A program made the position numbers and the translations under genes. Positions 42,789 to 52,604 of a stretch of 64,000 bases of DNA are shown one piece after another. The stretch comes from JABMQW01 sp964439935 (GTDB lineage Bacteria > Fidelibacterota > Marinisomatia > Marinisomatales > TCS56), in assembly GCA_964439935.1 (NCBI GenBank), contig CAYTPW010000013.1, forward strand, positions 33,983 to 97,982, in the 5' to 3' direction. Every line of letters begins with the position of its first letter. Position 1 is the first letter of the stretch. The notes under the pieces were generated by a model. That model was not told the origin of the DNA. It ran no database searches and worked only from the letters and a program-made list of their open reading frames with translations.

Positions 42789-45644
42789 ATGAAGCGTGGG
42801 GTCAAATACCTGACATTGCTGACTGTGTTATCAATGTTGTCAGGACAGATTACTGAAGATATCAAATTAGCCGTATTGCGCGTCTCATTCAGCCAAGATG
42901 ATCACGAAGGTACAACCGGTACGGGGCAATTTCTGAACGAGCTGGAATATGATACCTGTGGCTACTATACCATCGATCCAGCGCCACATGACTTGCTTTA
43001 TTTCCAGGCTCAATTATCGGCTCTCAATAATTACTATCGGCAGGTCTCATATGGTCATTTCGGTTTGGATACGATTAATTCAATAATATATCCCAAAGGG
43101 ATTAACGCCAGTTATCAATTGTCCGACTCAATGTCTCATTACCATCGCTATGGCGAGGATGAAATCCATGAGCAACGGATTACCGAATTATTGCATGATG
43201 GGATTGAATTGGCCTATGACCGCGACAGCATCGACTTTTCACAATTTGACCTGGTTGTTATTTTCCATGCTGGAATCGGGCAGGATTTTTCCTTACCTTT
43301 TATTGATCCAACACCAGAGGATATACCATCTACCTATGTTGATCCCGATATGGTCATTACTTATATCGAGAATGGTGCAATCATTGTTGGTCCACATTCG
43401 ATTGACCGAGGAATAATCCTTCCGGAAACTCAAAATCATCTTCTATTCGATTTGTCCGAATCAGTTTTTAGCGATGCTTCCGAACCTTGCGATTACCAAT
43501 ATGGTTTAACGGGCACATTTGCCTTAATGGTCGGATTTGCCATGGGACTACCGCCTTTGTGGAACATTGAGAATGGTAATAGTGGTATTGGCGTATTTGG
43601 ATTAATGGATCAAGGATCGAACAACGGCCGTGGCTTGATTCCTGCTCCCCCAGATGCCTGGTCCCGGGTTTTTGCCGGTTGGGAGGAACCGGTCACGATT
43701 TTTCCTGGCAACCGAGTTTCACTGCCGGTCAGGGGTGCTGATAATCTGTACAAGGTCGAAATTAATCGTGATGAATATTTCCTGATCGAAAATCGGAGCA
43801 ATTGGATAGCTGACAGTATTAGTATCGATTCACTACGCTGGAAGCTGTACTCAGAAGATAAAGAAATCAATCCCGATGATCCACGGTATCCGCCCCTGGT
43901 TGAAGTTTTATTCGATTCGGTTGATATAGTAAAGGATGATTCAACGGGTGTTGTACTGTCAGTACCCAATTACGATCTCGGGATGCCTGCTTCAGGATTA
44001 TTAATCTGGCATATTGATGAAAGTATAATTAACGCGAATCAGGCTAATTATACGATTAATGCAAATCCTGAATTCAAGGGAGTTGATCTGGAAGAAGCGG
44101 ATGGTGCACAGGACCTTGGTTTTACTTCCATCTTTACCTTTACCGATCCATCTTCAGGTTTATTTTCGGATATGTGGTTTCAGGGCAATCCGGAATATGA
44201 ACGGCTATATCCGGAGCATACCGGACAACCGCTGGTATTCGGTCCTTATACTTATCCGGATACCCGGTCCAATTCGGGAGCGTCAACCTATATCAGTATC
44301 GAAGATATCGGTCCTCCCGGGGATACGATGCAGTTTGCGATCATGAACAGTCTGCTGATTGATGGCTTCCCGGATGAAGTACATCACATCAAATTGATTA
44401 TGGATCTGACCGGAGATGGTAAGGCCGAAGTGGTAGGTGGCGGAGATTCGCTGTGGTGGTCGCTGGTGGACAGCTTTAGTGCAACTGTAATCAGGCCAAT
44501 TGCAACTCTTGACTATGAGATGGTGGTATCTAATACAAGTAGTGCGCAACCCGGTTTGATATTGATCAGTGATCTCGGTGATTCCCAGGAAATCAGTTCT
44601 TTTCAATATCAGGCTGGAGCTGGTCAGATTGCTGAAATTTGGTCGCAACCGCTGCCGGTTGCTGATTATGAACGTGTGCTAGGCATCGCTGATGAGAACG
44701 CGGTAGAGCTTGCTGCGGGGAATGATCTTTATTTGATTAATTCTGATGGTATTTTTCCCGGTGTTAATAGCGCCCCAAGTCCTAATTACACAGTTGTGAC
44801 CTATTCGCTTGCTAGCGGAAATGTACCTTTTTCAGTCTATTTTACGCAGAATGATGGTCTGACCATACTGGATGATTCAGGATCGGAGCTATTCCAACTA
44901 CCTGATTTGGAAGTAAATAGCCTGGCTGCACTTGATCTGGACTTGGATGGTCAGGCTGAGATCATCACAACCGATCAAAGTGGAGGACTCGCGGCATTTA
45001 ATCATAATTTGACAATGATGGATGGTTTTCCGGTTGCAGTCGATGCCGGAGATATTGTACTGGGACGCAATTTATTTGATAGCGACCATCCGGAATTGGT
45101 GACAGTTAATTCAGCTGGGGAAATTCTCGTAATCAATTGGCGTGGCAATATCGAGTACCGATTGGCGAATTCAGTGAATAATAACCTGGAAATTGTCACT
45201 GATTTCCGGGGACGCTCATCAATCATTACTGAATCAACAATCTGGTCTTTCGATTCATTGGTAGTCAGCAACGGAAATGAATGGAATCGGCGGCATGGTG
45301 GATTGGCTAACGATCGCAGCATTCAAATATCCACAACTTTTACTCCGATCGCGATGCGTTTATTTGACCCGGACCAGACCTATTCCTATCCCAATCCGGC
45401 CCGGGGTTCGTATGTCCGAATTCGCATATTCGTGGAATCGGCCGAAAAGGTGATAATTAAAATCTATGATTTGGCGGGCTTGTATGTTACTGAATTTAAG
45501 CTGAATGACCCAGTCGCGAACGAGGCTAATGAAATCATCTGGGATATATCAGAAATTGAAGCCGGGGTTTATTTTGGAAATCTTGAAGCCCGGCGTGGTG
45601 ATGAGGTAGAGTCTGAAGTATTAAAAATTGGTATCATTCGTTAA
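42789..45644 (+). CDS. M6-like protein with lost zinc site, propeller repeats and T9SS-type sorting domain
   Basis: 951 residues, signal peptide first (MKRGVKYLTLLTVLSMLSGQ). The N-terminal half follows immune-inhibitor-A (M6) metalloproteases, with YRQVSYGHFGLD and the downstream SGIGVFGLMDQGSN and W-S-R-V-F-A-G-W. At the zinc site, though, residues 246-250 read L-M-V-G-F in place of H-E-x-G-H, before the conserved GLP. The protein should not bind zinc there. The middle (about 520-760) has FG-GAP/VCBS-like repeats (DLTGDGKAEVVGGGDS, DLDLDGQAEIITTDQSGG). The end (865-951) is a T9SS sorting domain starting YPNPARG. It is probably a secreted surface adhesin or scaffold. Its stop overlaps the next start by one base. 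Confidence 0.85.
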   Translation: MKRGVKYLTLLTVLSMLSGQITEDIKLAVLRVSFSQDDHEGTTGTGQFLNELEYDTCGYYTIDPAPHDLLYFQAQLSALNNYYRQVSYGHFGLDTINSIIYPKGINASYQLSDSMSHYHRYGEDEIHEQRITELLHDGIELAYDRDSIDFSQFDLVVIFHAGIGQDFSLPFIDPTPEDIPSTYVDPDMVITYIENGAIIVGPHSIDRGIILPETQNHLLFDLSESVFSDASEPCDYQYGLTGTFALMVGFAMGLPPLWNIENGNSGIGVFGLMDQGSNNGRGLIPAPPDAWSRVFAGWEEPVTIFPGNRVSLPVRGADNLYKVEINRDEYFLIENRSNWIADSISIDSLRWKLYSEDKEINPDDPRYPPLVEVLFDSVDIVKDDSTGVVLSVPNYDLGMPASGLLIWHIDESIINANQANYTINANPEFKGVDLEEADGAQDLGFTSIFTFTDPSSGLFSDMWFQGNPEYERLYPEHTGQPLVFGPYTYPDTRSNSGASTYISIEDIGPPGDTMQFAIMNSLLIDGFPDEVHHIKLIMDLTGDGKAEVVGGGDSLWWSLVDSFSATVIRPIATLDYEMVVSNTSSAQPGLILISDLGDSQEISSFQYQAGAGQIAEIWSQPLPVADYERVLGIADENAVELAAGNDLYLINSDGIFPGVNSAPSPNYTVVTYSLASGNVPFSVYFTQNDGLTILDDSGSELFQLPDLEVNSLAALDLDLDGQAEIITTDQSGGLAAFNHNLTMMDGFPVAVDAGDIVLGRNLFDSDHPELVTVNSAGEILVINWRGNIEYRLANSVNNNLEIVTDFRGRSSIITESTIWSFDSLVVSNGNEWNRRHGGLANDRSIQISTTFTPIAMRLFDPDQTYSYPNPARGSYVRIRIFVESAEKVIIKIYDLAGLYVTEFKLNDPVANEANEIIWDISEIEAGVYFGNLEARRGDEVESEVLKIGIIR

Positions 45645-48616
45645 TGAAATTACCAATCAGCCGTTTTATCGCTACAATCGTTTCGGCCATTTGCTTGCTA
45701 TCTGGTCAACTTGATTATAATCATCCCGAACTTGAGTGGCAGACAATTGAAACTGAGCATTTTCAAATTCATTTTTATCCAGCCACTGAGAGCACCGCCC
45801 GCGAGGGAGCGACTGTAGCTGAAAGTATATATCCCCATGTCACCGGTCTTTATAATTATGAACCACCTGATAAGACCGACCTGGTGTTTTTGGATACTGA
45901 TGATTTTTCCAATGGAATCGCGTTTTACTACGATAACAAAATATATATTTGGGCTACTCCGGTTGATTTTATATTGCGCGGCAGTCATCGCTGGTTGCAA
46001 AATGTGATTACCCACGAGTTTACTCATATTGTGTCGCTGCAGGCGGCCATGAAAGCCGGACTGAAAATACCGGCTGCCTATCTTCAATTCATGGGTTATG
46101 AAGCTGAAAACCGCCAGGATGTGTTATATGGCTATCCTAATCGCATCATGAGTTACCCGATACCAGGGACGGTTGTACCGCCCTGGTTGGCCGAGGGTGC
46201 GGCTCAGTTCATGTATACCGGTGCCGATTGGGATCTGTGGGACTCCCATCGCGATATGATTTTGCGTGATCGGGTGCAGCAGCAGCAGATGCTCAGCCTA
46301 GCGCAGATGAATACTTTTGGTAAGTCGGGAATCGGAAATGAATCCATTTATAATTCAGGTTATGCGTTAACCAAATATATTGCGTCAACTTATGGCCCTG
46401 AGAAACTTAGGGAATTGATGGAAGAGCTTGGTCGTCCGCTGCAATTTTCGATTAACAATTCAATTTCGCAGACGCTGGGTATTAATGCGGATACACTTTA
46501 TAATGATTTCAAATCCGTACTTGAGCAGCGTTATAAAATCCTGGCCGAATCGGTCCTGGAGCAGGAAATTCGCGGTCAGATTATCTGTTCTGATGGTAGC
46601 GCCAACTTGTTCCCGGTCTGGAACCCGGCCGGCGATAAATTTGCCTATATATCTAATCGAGGCAATGATTATATGTCGCAAACTGATTTATATATACATG
46701 ATCCAGAAAATAAAACTGATATTAAGATCAGCGGCAAAGTCAGGCATGCCGCCACCTGGCACAGCAGTGGTAATATAATCTATTTTAATAAGCGTGGAAG
46801 CTTACCCAACCGTTATGGCTCAAGCTATTTTGATATCTATGAATACGATCTAATCGATGAATCGGAAACTCGACTCACCCGGGATGCTAGGGCCTATTCA
46901 CCGGTTTATATCGCACGGGATAGCTCAATTGCATACGTATCGTCATATGACGGCACACAAAACCTGTTCTATCTGAGTTTAAAAGATCGATCAATTCAGC
47001 AATTGACCAATTTTACTGATCACAGATCAATCTATGGCCTACGGTTTGACGCCGGTTCTGAACGCTTGATTTATGATTATTTACTACACCATTTCCGCGA
47101 TCTGGGATATTTGGATCTTACAGATTCCAGCGCTGGAGATTTTATTAATAATGCACAGTGGGATGAACGAGATCTGGCTGTTTCTCCGACGGGAGAAATA
47201 ATTTATGCTGACGACCGTAGTGGTATTTACAATTTGTATTATATGGATCCAAATAATGCACAGCAGGGTTACGTGACCAATGTGGCGGGCGGCGCATTTA
47301 TGCCGAATATCTCGGTCAATGGCAAAATCGCATACACCTTGTATTACGACTTGGGCTATAAAATTGCTGTTTTGGATTCTATTGCCCTGATTGACCAGTC
47401 TGTTGTAGGGTACGACCCCGAATTTTTCAAACGTAATCAAAATCTGACCGGTCCGATTATTGATCAAGTTCAGACCACAGCGGTTCCTTATGAGGATAAT
47501 TATACTTCAATGTTTATCCTTCCCAAGTTGATGTGGGAATACGGAACATTAAAACCGGGTTTTTATTTTTATTCATCTGAAGTTATTGAACGTTTATCCG
47601 TTTTCGGTCAGGCATCATTTAATAAATCTGCGGACCTTGATTTATTCCTTCTATTCGAATTCAGTCGTCTTTATCCAACGATCTACACTGAAATCATTTA
47701 TTTGACGCGTAATAAATTCGAACAGAATTATTATTCGGTATATCCTGTAAATGATAATCTGCGTTTTCGGCTGATTCAATTCAGCGGTGGTGTGAAATTC
47801 CCGATTCTTGGTTTCAATAATACCGATATATTCATTTCCTGGCAAAGATACCGCACCTTTATTAAGCAAGTATTACCGTTTGATAATCGTGATTTGAAAA
47901 TTGGTTTGGCATATGATTATTTCCGTGGCATCCATGCCGGGATCAGATTTAAGGGCAATCTGATCAAACAACGGGCGGATAGTAATATTAATCCTTCAAA
48001 AGGTTTCGGTTATAACCTGGATATTACGCTGGAAAAGAATGAATTTATAAATGGACTCAATCTTTCCGATGCCGGGACTTTAGTAGAGGATTTCCAACCG
48101 AATAATTTCCTGCGAATTGAAGCGAATGGTAAATATCACTTGGAGTTACCATTTACCAGGCGCTGGACAATTTCTCTCCAGGCCAACGGCGGCTGGATGT
48201 CTAATACTGAGGTTGATTCATTTTTTAATTTTTTCGGTGGTGGTCTACCGGGTATTCAAGGTTATCCTTTTTACAGTATTGAAGGCAATCGGATCGCTAC
48301 GGGTGAATTGGCTTTTCGTTTACCAATTCTGTACCTGAAAAATATACCGCTTGGTTGGTTCAGTCTGAATAACAGTACTTTCGGCTTGATTACCCAGTTC
48401 GGAGACGCTTGGAATGGGGAGAGCGGCAAATTCGATTTGAAAAAGTCGGTTGGACTTCAATTGCGCTTCAATGGTTTTTCTTTCTATAATTATCCCACCG
48501 CAATTGGTTTAGAAGTTCATTATGGATTGGATAAATTAGAACTTGATATAAATAATAAATTGTTCCATTATGGAAAGGAGCCGCGTTTTTATGCCACTAT
48601 TTTGTTCGGATTTTAA
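45644..48616 (+). CDS. Metalloprotease - TolB-like propeller - outer-membrane barrel fusion
   Basis: 990 residues, signal peptide first. A gluzincin-type peptidase domain spans about 25-300 with H124-E-F-T-H128 and a likely third zinc ligand Glu184 in WLAEGAAQF. Residues of about 305-590 form PD40/TolB-like propeller blades (LFPVWNPAGDKFAYISNRG, YSPVYIARDSSIAYVSSYDG). From about 620 to 990 there is a surface-antigen/BamA-type barrel with NPSKGFGYNLDITLEKN and GGGLPGIQGYPF, ending in Phe. The whole reads as a protease tethered in the outer membrane by its own barrel. It starts one base within the stop of the inactive M6 gene and is followed by a DUF5683 gene, suggesting a translationally linked unit. 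Confidence 0.85.
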   Translation: MKLPISRFIATIVSAICLLSGQLDYNHPELEWQTIETEHFQIHFYPATESTAREGATVAESIYPHVTGLYNYEPPDKTDLVFLDTDDFSNGIAFYYDNKIYIWATPVDFILRGSHRWLQNVITHEFTHIVSLQAAMKAGLKIPAAYLQFMGYEAENRQDVLYGYPNRIMSYPIPGTVVPPWLAEGAAQFMYTGADWDLWDSHRDMILRDRVQQQQMLSLAQMNTFGKSGIGNESIYNSGYALTKYIASTYGPEKLRELMEELGRPLQFSINNSISQTLGINADTLYNDFKSVLEQRYKILAESVLEQEIRGQIICSDGSANLFPVWNPAGDKFAYISNRGNDYMSQTDLYIHDPENKTDIKISGKVRHAATWHSSGNIIYFNKRGSLPNRYGSSYFDIYEYDLIDESETRLTRDARAYSPVYIARDSSIAYVSSYDGTQNLFYLSLKDRSIQQLTNFTDHRSIYGLRFDAGSERLIYDYLLHHFRDLGYLDLTDSSAGDFINNAQWDERDLAVSPTGEIIYADDRSGIYNLYYMDPNNAQQGYVTNVAGGAFMPNISVNGKIAYTLYYDLGYKIAVLDSIALIDQSVVGYDPEFFKRNQNLTGPIIDQVQTTAVPYEDNYTSMFILPKLMWEYGTLKPGFYFYSSEVIERLSVFGQASFNKSADLDLFLLFEFSRLYPTIYTEIIYLTRNKFEQNYYSVYPVNDNLRFRLIQFSGGVKFPILGFNNTDIFISWQRYRTFIKQVLPFDNRDLKIGLAYDYFRGIHAGIRFKGNLIKQRADSNINPSKGFGYNLDITLEKNEFINGLNLSDAGTLVEDFQPNNFLRIEANGKYHLELPFTRRWTISLQANGGWMSNTEVDSFFNFFGGGLPGIQGYPFYSIEGNRIATGELAFRLPILYLKNIPLGWFSLNNSTFGLITQFGDAWNGESGKFDLKKSVGLQLRFNGFSFYNYPTAIGLEVHYGLDKLELDINNKLFHYGKEPRFYATILFGF

Positions 48617-49541
48617 AAAAATTGTTCTGATCCTGTTAGTAGTATTAACCGGCAATCTATTTGCCAATGGATTATTCCGTTATGATATTCGTTTTCATTC
48701 TCCATTGACCAATAATTTGACATTAATAAATGCTGGTATGATGAGCGCCTTTGCACCGGCCGAGGGTGATACATTAATAGTGGAGGATGAACTGAATAAT
48801 TTTCCAGCACGACCAATGTTGATGTCACTGATCGTTCCAGGGCTGGGGCAAGTTTATAACAAGTCACCATGGTGGAAAACGGCCGTTTTCGCCGGGATTG
48901 AAATCGCCGGAATCGTCAGTTGGTGGTCATATACTAACCAAGCGCAGGATAAAAGGATCGAATATCAGGAATTTGCGGACGAACACTGGAATCTCCAACG
49001 CTGGTGGGAGCAATCTCCTGATATCCATGGTGGTGATTGGATGGACATAATACGTGGCACACACCATTTAACACTAATTGTCGATGATCAGTTTTACAGT
49101 TCTGATACAATTGAATATTTAGCAGGAACTTATGGTTTTAATCAAATTGAATGGGCAAAAGACCGCGATTATTACGAAAATATTGGCAAATATGATCAGT
49201 TTGTAGCAGGCTGGGATGATCCTTATGATGATCCTGACGATGATCAGGGTAATTGGTACACGGTTGAAAAAGATGTGGGTGATAGTACCGAATTAATCAT
49301 CATGACTGTTAATAAGAATAGGTATCTGGACATGCGACTCAAGAATAATGATCTATTGAAAATGGCAGGATATGCTGTAACTGCCGTTATGTTCAACCAT
49401 GTCATCAGCGCCGTAGAGGCAGTTTATTCCTCTCAGGAAAAGGCTCGTAAAGAAAATTCGACCAACGCATCAGTCGGTTTGATTTATGATCGCAAAGCCA
49501 GGTATGGAGTGGGAGGATTAGCAGTTTCAATACGGTTTTGA
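48591..49541 (+). CDS. DUF5683-domain protein
   Basis: 316 residues from the ATG at 48591, preferred because AAAGGAG lies 10 bases before it; the open frame starts 7 codons earlier. Signal peptide, then the DUF5683 core: PMLMSLIVPGLGQVYNKSPWWKTAVFAG (split at about residues 75-102), followed by a second hydrophobic stretch with VSWWSY. An acidic, aromatic middle (about 140-215) and LLKMAGYAVTAVMFNHVISAVEAV near the C-terminus follow. DUF5683 proteins are common in Bacteroidota beside envelope genes; function not established. The last residue is Phe, so outer-membrane association is possible. It overlaps the fusion gene's end by 26 bases. Confidence 0.82.
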   Translation: MPLFCSDFKKIVLILLVVLTGNLFANGLFRYDIRFHSPLTNNLTLINAGMMSAFAPAEGDTLIVEDELNNFPARPMLMSLIVPGLGQVYNKSPWWKTAVFAGIEIAGIVSWWSYTNQAQDKRIEYQEFADEHWNLQRWWEQSPDIHGGDWMDIIRGTHHLTLIVDDQFYSSDTIEYLAGTYGFNQIEWAKDRDYYENIGKYDQFVAGWDDPYDDPDDDQGNWYTVEKDVGDSTELIIMTVNKNRYLDMRLKNNDLLKMAGYAVTAVMFNHVISAVEAVYSSQEKARKENSTNASVGLIYDRKARYGVGGLAVSIRF

Positions 49542-49580
49542 CAAGCTAGTTTATGTAAAATGCAGAAATTGGGTTAGTAA

Positions 49581-50381
49581 ATGCAAAATATGATATGTCA
49601 CCGACAGCTACGACGGATTTTTCTAAATGGAATCGTCGCAGCAATTGCTTTATTTTCTTTTCAATGTGCATCAAATAAACCCAACAGCGGTGATCTTGAT
49701 GGACAGGAAAATTATGAAAAAGGACTGAAGTTTCTGGATAAAAAGCGTTACCTCAGGGCTCAAGAGGAATTGAACCAGGCCGTGATCAGTGGAGCACATA
49801 CCGAATGGGGTGACGATGCGGCTTTTTACCTGGCTGAATCTTATTTTCTCAATAAGGAGTATATACTGGCCATTTCGGAGTACCAGCGCATGATCCGGCG
49901 AATGCCTTTCTCTTCCTACATGGAACGAGCCCGCTATCGGATTTGTGAAGGTTATCAGGCTCAATCACCAGATTATTATCACGATCAGACTTATACCATT
50001 AAAGCAATTGAGGAGATTCAGGAGTTTCTGGATGATTATCCTGAATCAGAATTTAAAACCGACGCACTGGCTGCGAATCGTCAGTTGAGAGAGAAGCTTG
50101 GACGTAAAGCTTATGAAACCGGGATTCTGTATATAAAAATGGATGAGTCGGAACCAGCGAGGATTGCTTTCCGGGAAGTCGTAAATAATTATTATGATAC
50201 AAAATATAATAAATTGGCTCATCTCGAGATCATTCATTCATATTGTATCGAAAATGACATTGAGTCGGCCCGTACCTATTTAAACGAGGAAGCATTGTTG
50301 TTTGAGTCTGAAGAATTGAAAAAGCAGGCTGAAGAATATATCCTGGAATCTGAAAAAATCATCCAAAAACGCTCCAAATGA
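49581..50381 (+). CDS. bamD: Outer-membrane assembly lipoprotein BamD
   Basis: 266 residues with lipobox LFSFQC (Cys near 29). Five TPR-like repeats follow: NYEKGLKFLDKKRYLRAQEEL, YLAESYFLNKEYILAISEYQR, RYRICEGYQAQSPDYYHDQT, then KAYETGILYIKMDESEPARI and AHLEIIHSYCIENDIESART. The spacing and the DYYHDQTYTIKAIEEIQEFLDDYPESE helix match BamD, which works with BamA to insert barrels. It sits 39 bases after the DUF5683 gene and overlaps nadD by four bases. Confidence 0.9.
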   Translation: MQNMICHRQLRRIFLNGIVAAIALFSFQCASNKPNSGDLDGQENYEKGLKFLDKKRYLRAQEELNQAVISGAHTEWGDDAAFYLAESYFLNKEYILAISEYQRMIRRMPFSSYMERARYRICEGYQAQSPDYYHDQTYTIKAIEEIQEFLDDYPESEFKTDALAANRQLREKLGRKAYETGILYIKMDESEPARIAFREVVNNYYDTKYNKLAHLEIIHSYCIENDIESARTYLNEEALLFESEELKKQAEEYILESEKIIQKRSK

Positions 50382-50962
50382 AACTTTGCATTTTTGGCGG
50401 AACGTTTGATCCTCCACATATCGGGCATTTGTTGATTGCCCAGACAATTTTTGAAGCGGAAAAATTTGATAATATTGTTTTTGTACCCGCTTATCAACCC
50501 CCCCATAAGAATCATAGTAAATTATCTGCAATTGATCTGCGTCTGAAAATGTTAGAATTGGCGGTGATAGAAAATCCTCATTTTATCATCTCCGATGTTG
50601 AAATTCGACGAAAGGGTATTTCTTACTCGATCGATACAGTCATGGAGATTAAGACGCTGCACAATCTTGTTAAAGATGAATTGTATTTTCTGATTGGCAG
50701 TGACACCCTCTCTGATATCGTAAACTGGAAAAATCCGCGCGGATTAGTTAAAGAATGCCGCGTTATAGTTGCTGTCCGGCCGGGATTCCGCCCCAGTGAT
50801 ATACCACCCTGGTTGTTAGAAAGTGTTCGCTTTGCTAATATTCCACGCTTCGAGATTTCATCTACAGTCATTCGACAGCGCTGGCGAAGCAATAAAACTA
50901 TCCGCTACATGGTTACCCAACCGGTTTGGGAATTTATTAACGAACATAATCTATATTTGTGA
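50378..50962 (+). CDS. nadD: Nicotinate-nucleotide adenylyltransferase
   Basis: 194 residues of a nucleotidyltransferase in the NAD pathway, transferring AMP to nicotinate mononucleotide. The T/HxGH motif is GGTFDPPHIGHLLIA at the N-terminus. The adenine-binding I-S-S-T-x-I-R motif is EISSTVIRQRW near the C-terminus. Also typical is ELYFLIGSDTLSDIVNWKNP. It overlaps bamD by four bases (ATGA) and its stop overlaps the next start, so this stretch is transcribed as one unit. Confidence 0.95.
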   Translation: MKLCIFGGTFDPPHIGHLLIAQTIFEAEKFDNIVFVPAYQPPHKNHSKLSAIDLRLKMLELAVIENPHFIISDVEIRRKGISYSIDTVMEIKTLHNLVKDELYFLIGSDTLSDIVNWKNPRGLVKECRVIVAVRPGFRPSDIPPWLLESVRFANIPRFEISSTVIRQRWRSNKTIRYMVTQPVWEFINEHNLYL

Positions 50963-51885
50963 TGCAAATTAGTATTATCATGCTAATTTGCGGGGGAGTG
51001 CTCTTGTATTTTGGGGCTGAGTGGATGGTGCGGGGTGGTAGCAATCTGGCAGGACGTCTGGGCGTGACTCCTTTGGTCATAGGATTAACCGTGGTTGCTT
51101 TTGGAACATCGTTACCTGAATTAATGGTAAGCCTGATTGCGGCCATTAACGAAAAAGAGTCAATCGCGATCGGAAATGTAATTGGATCTAATATAGCTAA
51201 TGTCGGTTTAGTTCTAGGCTTCAGCTCACTGATTTTTCCAATAACAGTAAATTACAAGACTATTTCCAGAGAACTTTGGATATACCTGGCGGTGGCAATT
51301 GTATTCATAATATTTTGCGCGAATGGATTGATAGCTCGCTGGGAGGGAATAATTCTGTTTCTTGGTATTTTGTGTTATACCTGGATGCACATAAAACATC
51401 CGCCACAGGATTTGGATCAAATTACTCGTATACCGGGGACAATCCCAAAAAGCATTGTATTATTAATTGCCGGGATTGGATTTCTCACCTGGGGAGCTGA
51501 TCTATTTGTTACAGGGGCGGTGGAATTAGCTACTCTGCTGGGGATTTCTGAAGTGATAATTGGAATGACAGTTGTGGCTTTAGGGACATCTCTGCCTGAG
51601 TTGGCAACATCGGTCGTAGCCGCTTTTCACAAGGAGAGCGGTATCTCGATTGGTAATATAATTGGATCCAATTTGTTCAATATTTTGTCGGTCATCGGTG
51701 TGGTATCAATCATCAGACCAATGCAAGTTGATCCGGGAATAATGACATTGGAGCTACCAATAATGCTGGCATTCGGGGTAGTTCTATTTCCGATTGCCCG
51801 CATGAGACAACCCATCCCCCGGTTGTCCGCCCTGGTACTGGCAGTCAGCTACGTCATCACCATTATATGGTTATTTAACCGATAG
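50962..51885 (+). CDS. Sodium/calcium exchanger family protein (CaxA/YrbG-like)
   Basis: 307 residues with about ten transmembrane helices arranged as two inverted halves. Each half holds the alpha-repeat: AFGTSLPELMVSL with GNVIGSNIANVG, and ALGTSLPELATSV with GNIIGSNLFNIL. The acidic residue of each repeat is the ion-binding Glu. It exchanges Ca2+ for Na+ (or H+) across the inner membrane. The ATG overlaps the nadD stop; a GTG one codon earlier is possible. Confidence 0.93.
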   Translation: MQISIIMLICGGVLLYFGAEWMVRGGSNLAGRLGVTPLVIGLTVVAFGTSLPELMVSLIAAINEKESIAIGNVIGSNIANVGLVLGFSSLIFPITVNYKTISRELWIYLAVAIVFIIFCANGLIARWEGIILFLGILCYTWMHIKHPPQDLDQITRIPGTIPKSIVLLIAGIGFLTWGADLFVTGAVELATLLGISEVIIGMTVVALGTSLPELATSVVAAFHKESGISIGNIIGSNLFNILSVIGVVSIIRPMQVDPGIMTLELPIMLAFGVVLFPIARMRQPIPRLSALVLAVSYVITIIWLFNR

Positions 51886-51951
51886 GTCATTTTGGTTGTA
51901 AATTACAAATGAGATTATGATGATCTGTTCTTGTACAATCGAGTTTCGATT

Positions 51952-52602
51952 ATGATCGCTCTAGAAAATGTTTCCTACTCATATAAAAAATGGGTCGGTG
52001 TCACCGATGTAAACCTGGCGATTAAGCGGGGTGAATTTACCTATATAATTGGTCCAACAGGTTCGGGTAAAACCACATTGATGCGCCTGATCTACATGGA
52101 CTTATTCCCCGATAAAGGAAGGGTCCTTATAAATGGATTTGATACAAGCCGAATAAAAAACCGGCATATTCCGCGGGTCAGGAAAAATATAGGAATGATT
52201 TTTCAGGAATATAATTTATTGGCCGATCGCAATTTATTTGCCAATGTCGCCCTGCCACTACATGTTCTCGGCGTTAAGAAAAATGAGATCAAAGCTATTG
52301 TCAACGATCTCTTGAACGAAGTTGGCCTCTATGGGAAAGAAAATCATTATCCAAATGAATTATCCGGTGGTGAGCAGCAGCGAGCCTGTATAGCACGAGC
52401 CCTGATTAAACGGCCGGAAATTATTTTGGCTGATGAACCGACTGGTAATCTTGATCCGATCACCTCCTATGACCTGATGGAACTGCTGGATTCGATTAAC
52501 AGCGAAGGTACCGCGGTATTCATGGCATCACATAATTATACGTTGATCCGTGATCGTGGCCATCGAATTGTCCAAATTCAGGAAGGAAATCTGCGAGCCT
52601 GA
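51952..52602 (+). CDS. ftsE: Cell division ATP-binding protein FtsE
   Basis: 216 residues from the ATG at 51952 (the TTG-opened frame starts 7 codons earlier). A complete ABC ATPase: Walker A GPTGSGKTT, Q-loop at GMIFQEYNLL, signature LSGGEQQR, Walker B ILADEPTGNLDP, and the H-loop ASHN. With FtsX it controls peptidoglycan hydrolases at the division site. It is followed 2 bases later by ftsX. Confidence 0.96.
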   Translation: MIALENVSYSYKKWVGVTDVNLAIKRGEFTYIIGPTGSGKTTLMRLIYMDLFPDKGRVLINGFDTSRIKNRHIPRVRKNIGMIFQEYNLLADRNLFANVALPLHVLGVKKNEIKAIVNDLLNEVGLYGKENHYPNELSGGEQQRACIARALIKRPEIILADEPTGNLDPITSYDLMELLDSINSEGTAVFMASHNYTLIRDRGHRIVQIQEGNLRA

Positions 52603-52604
52603 AA

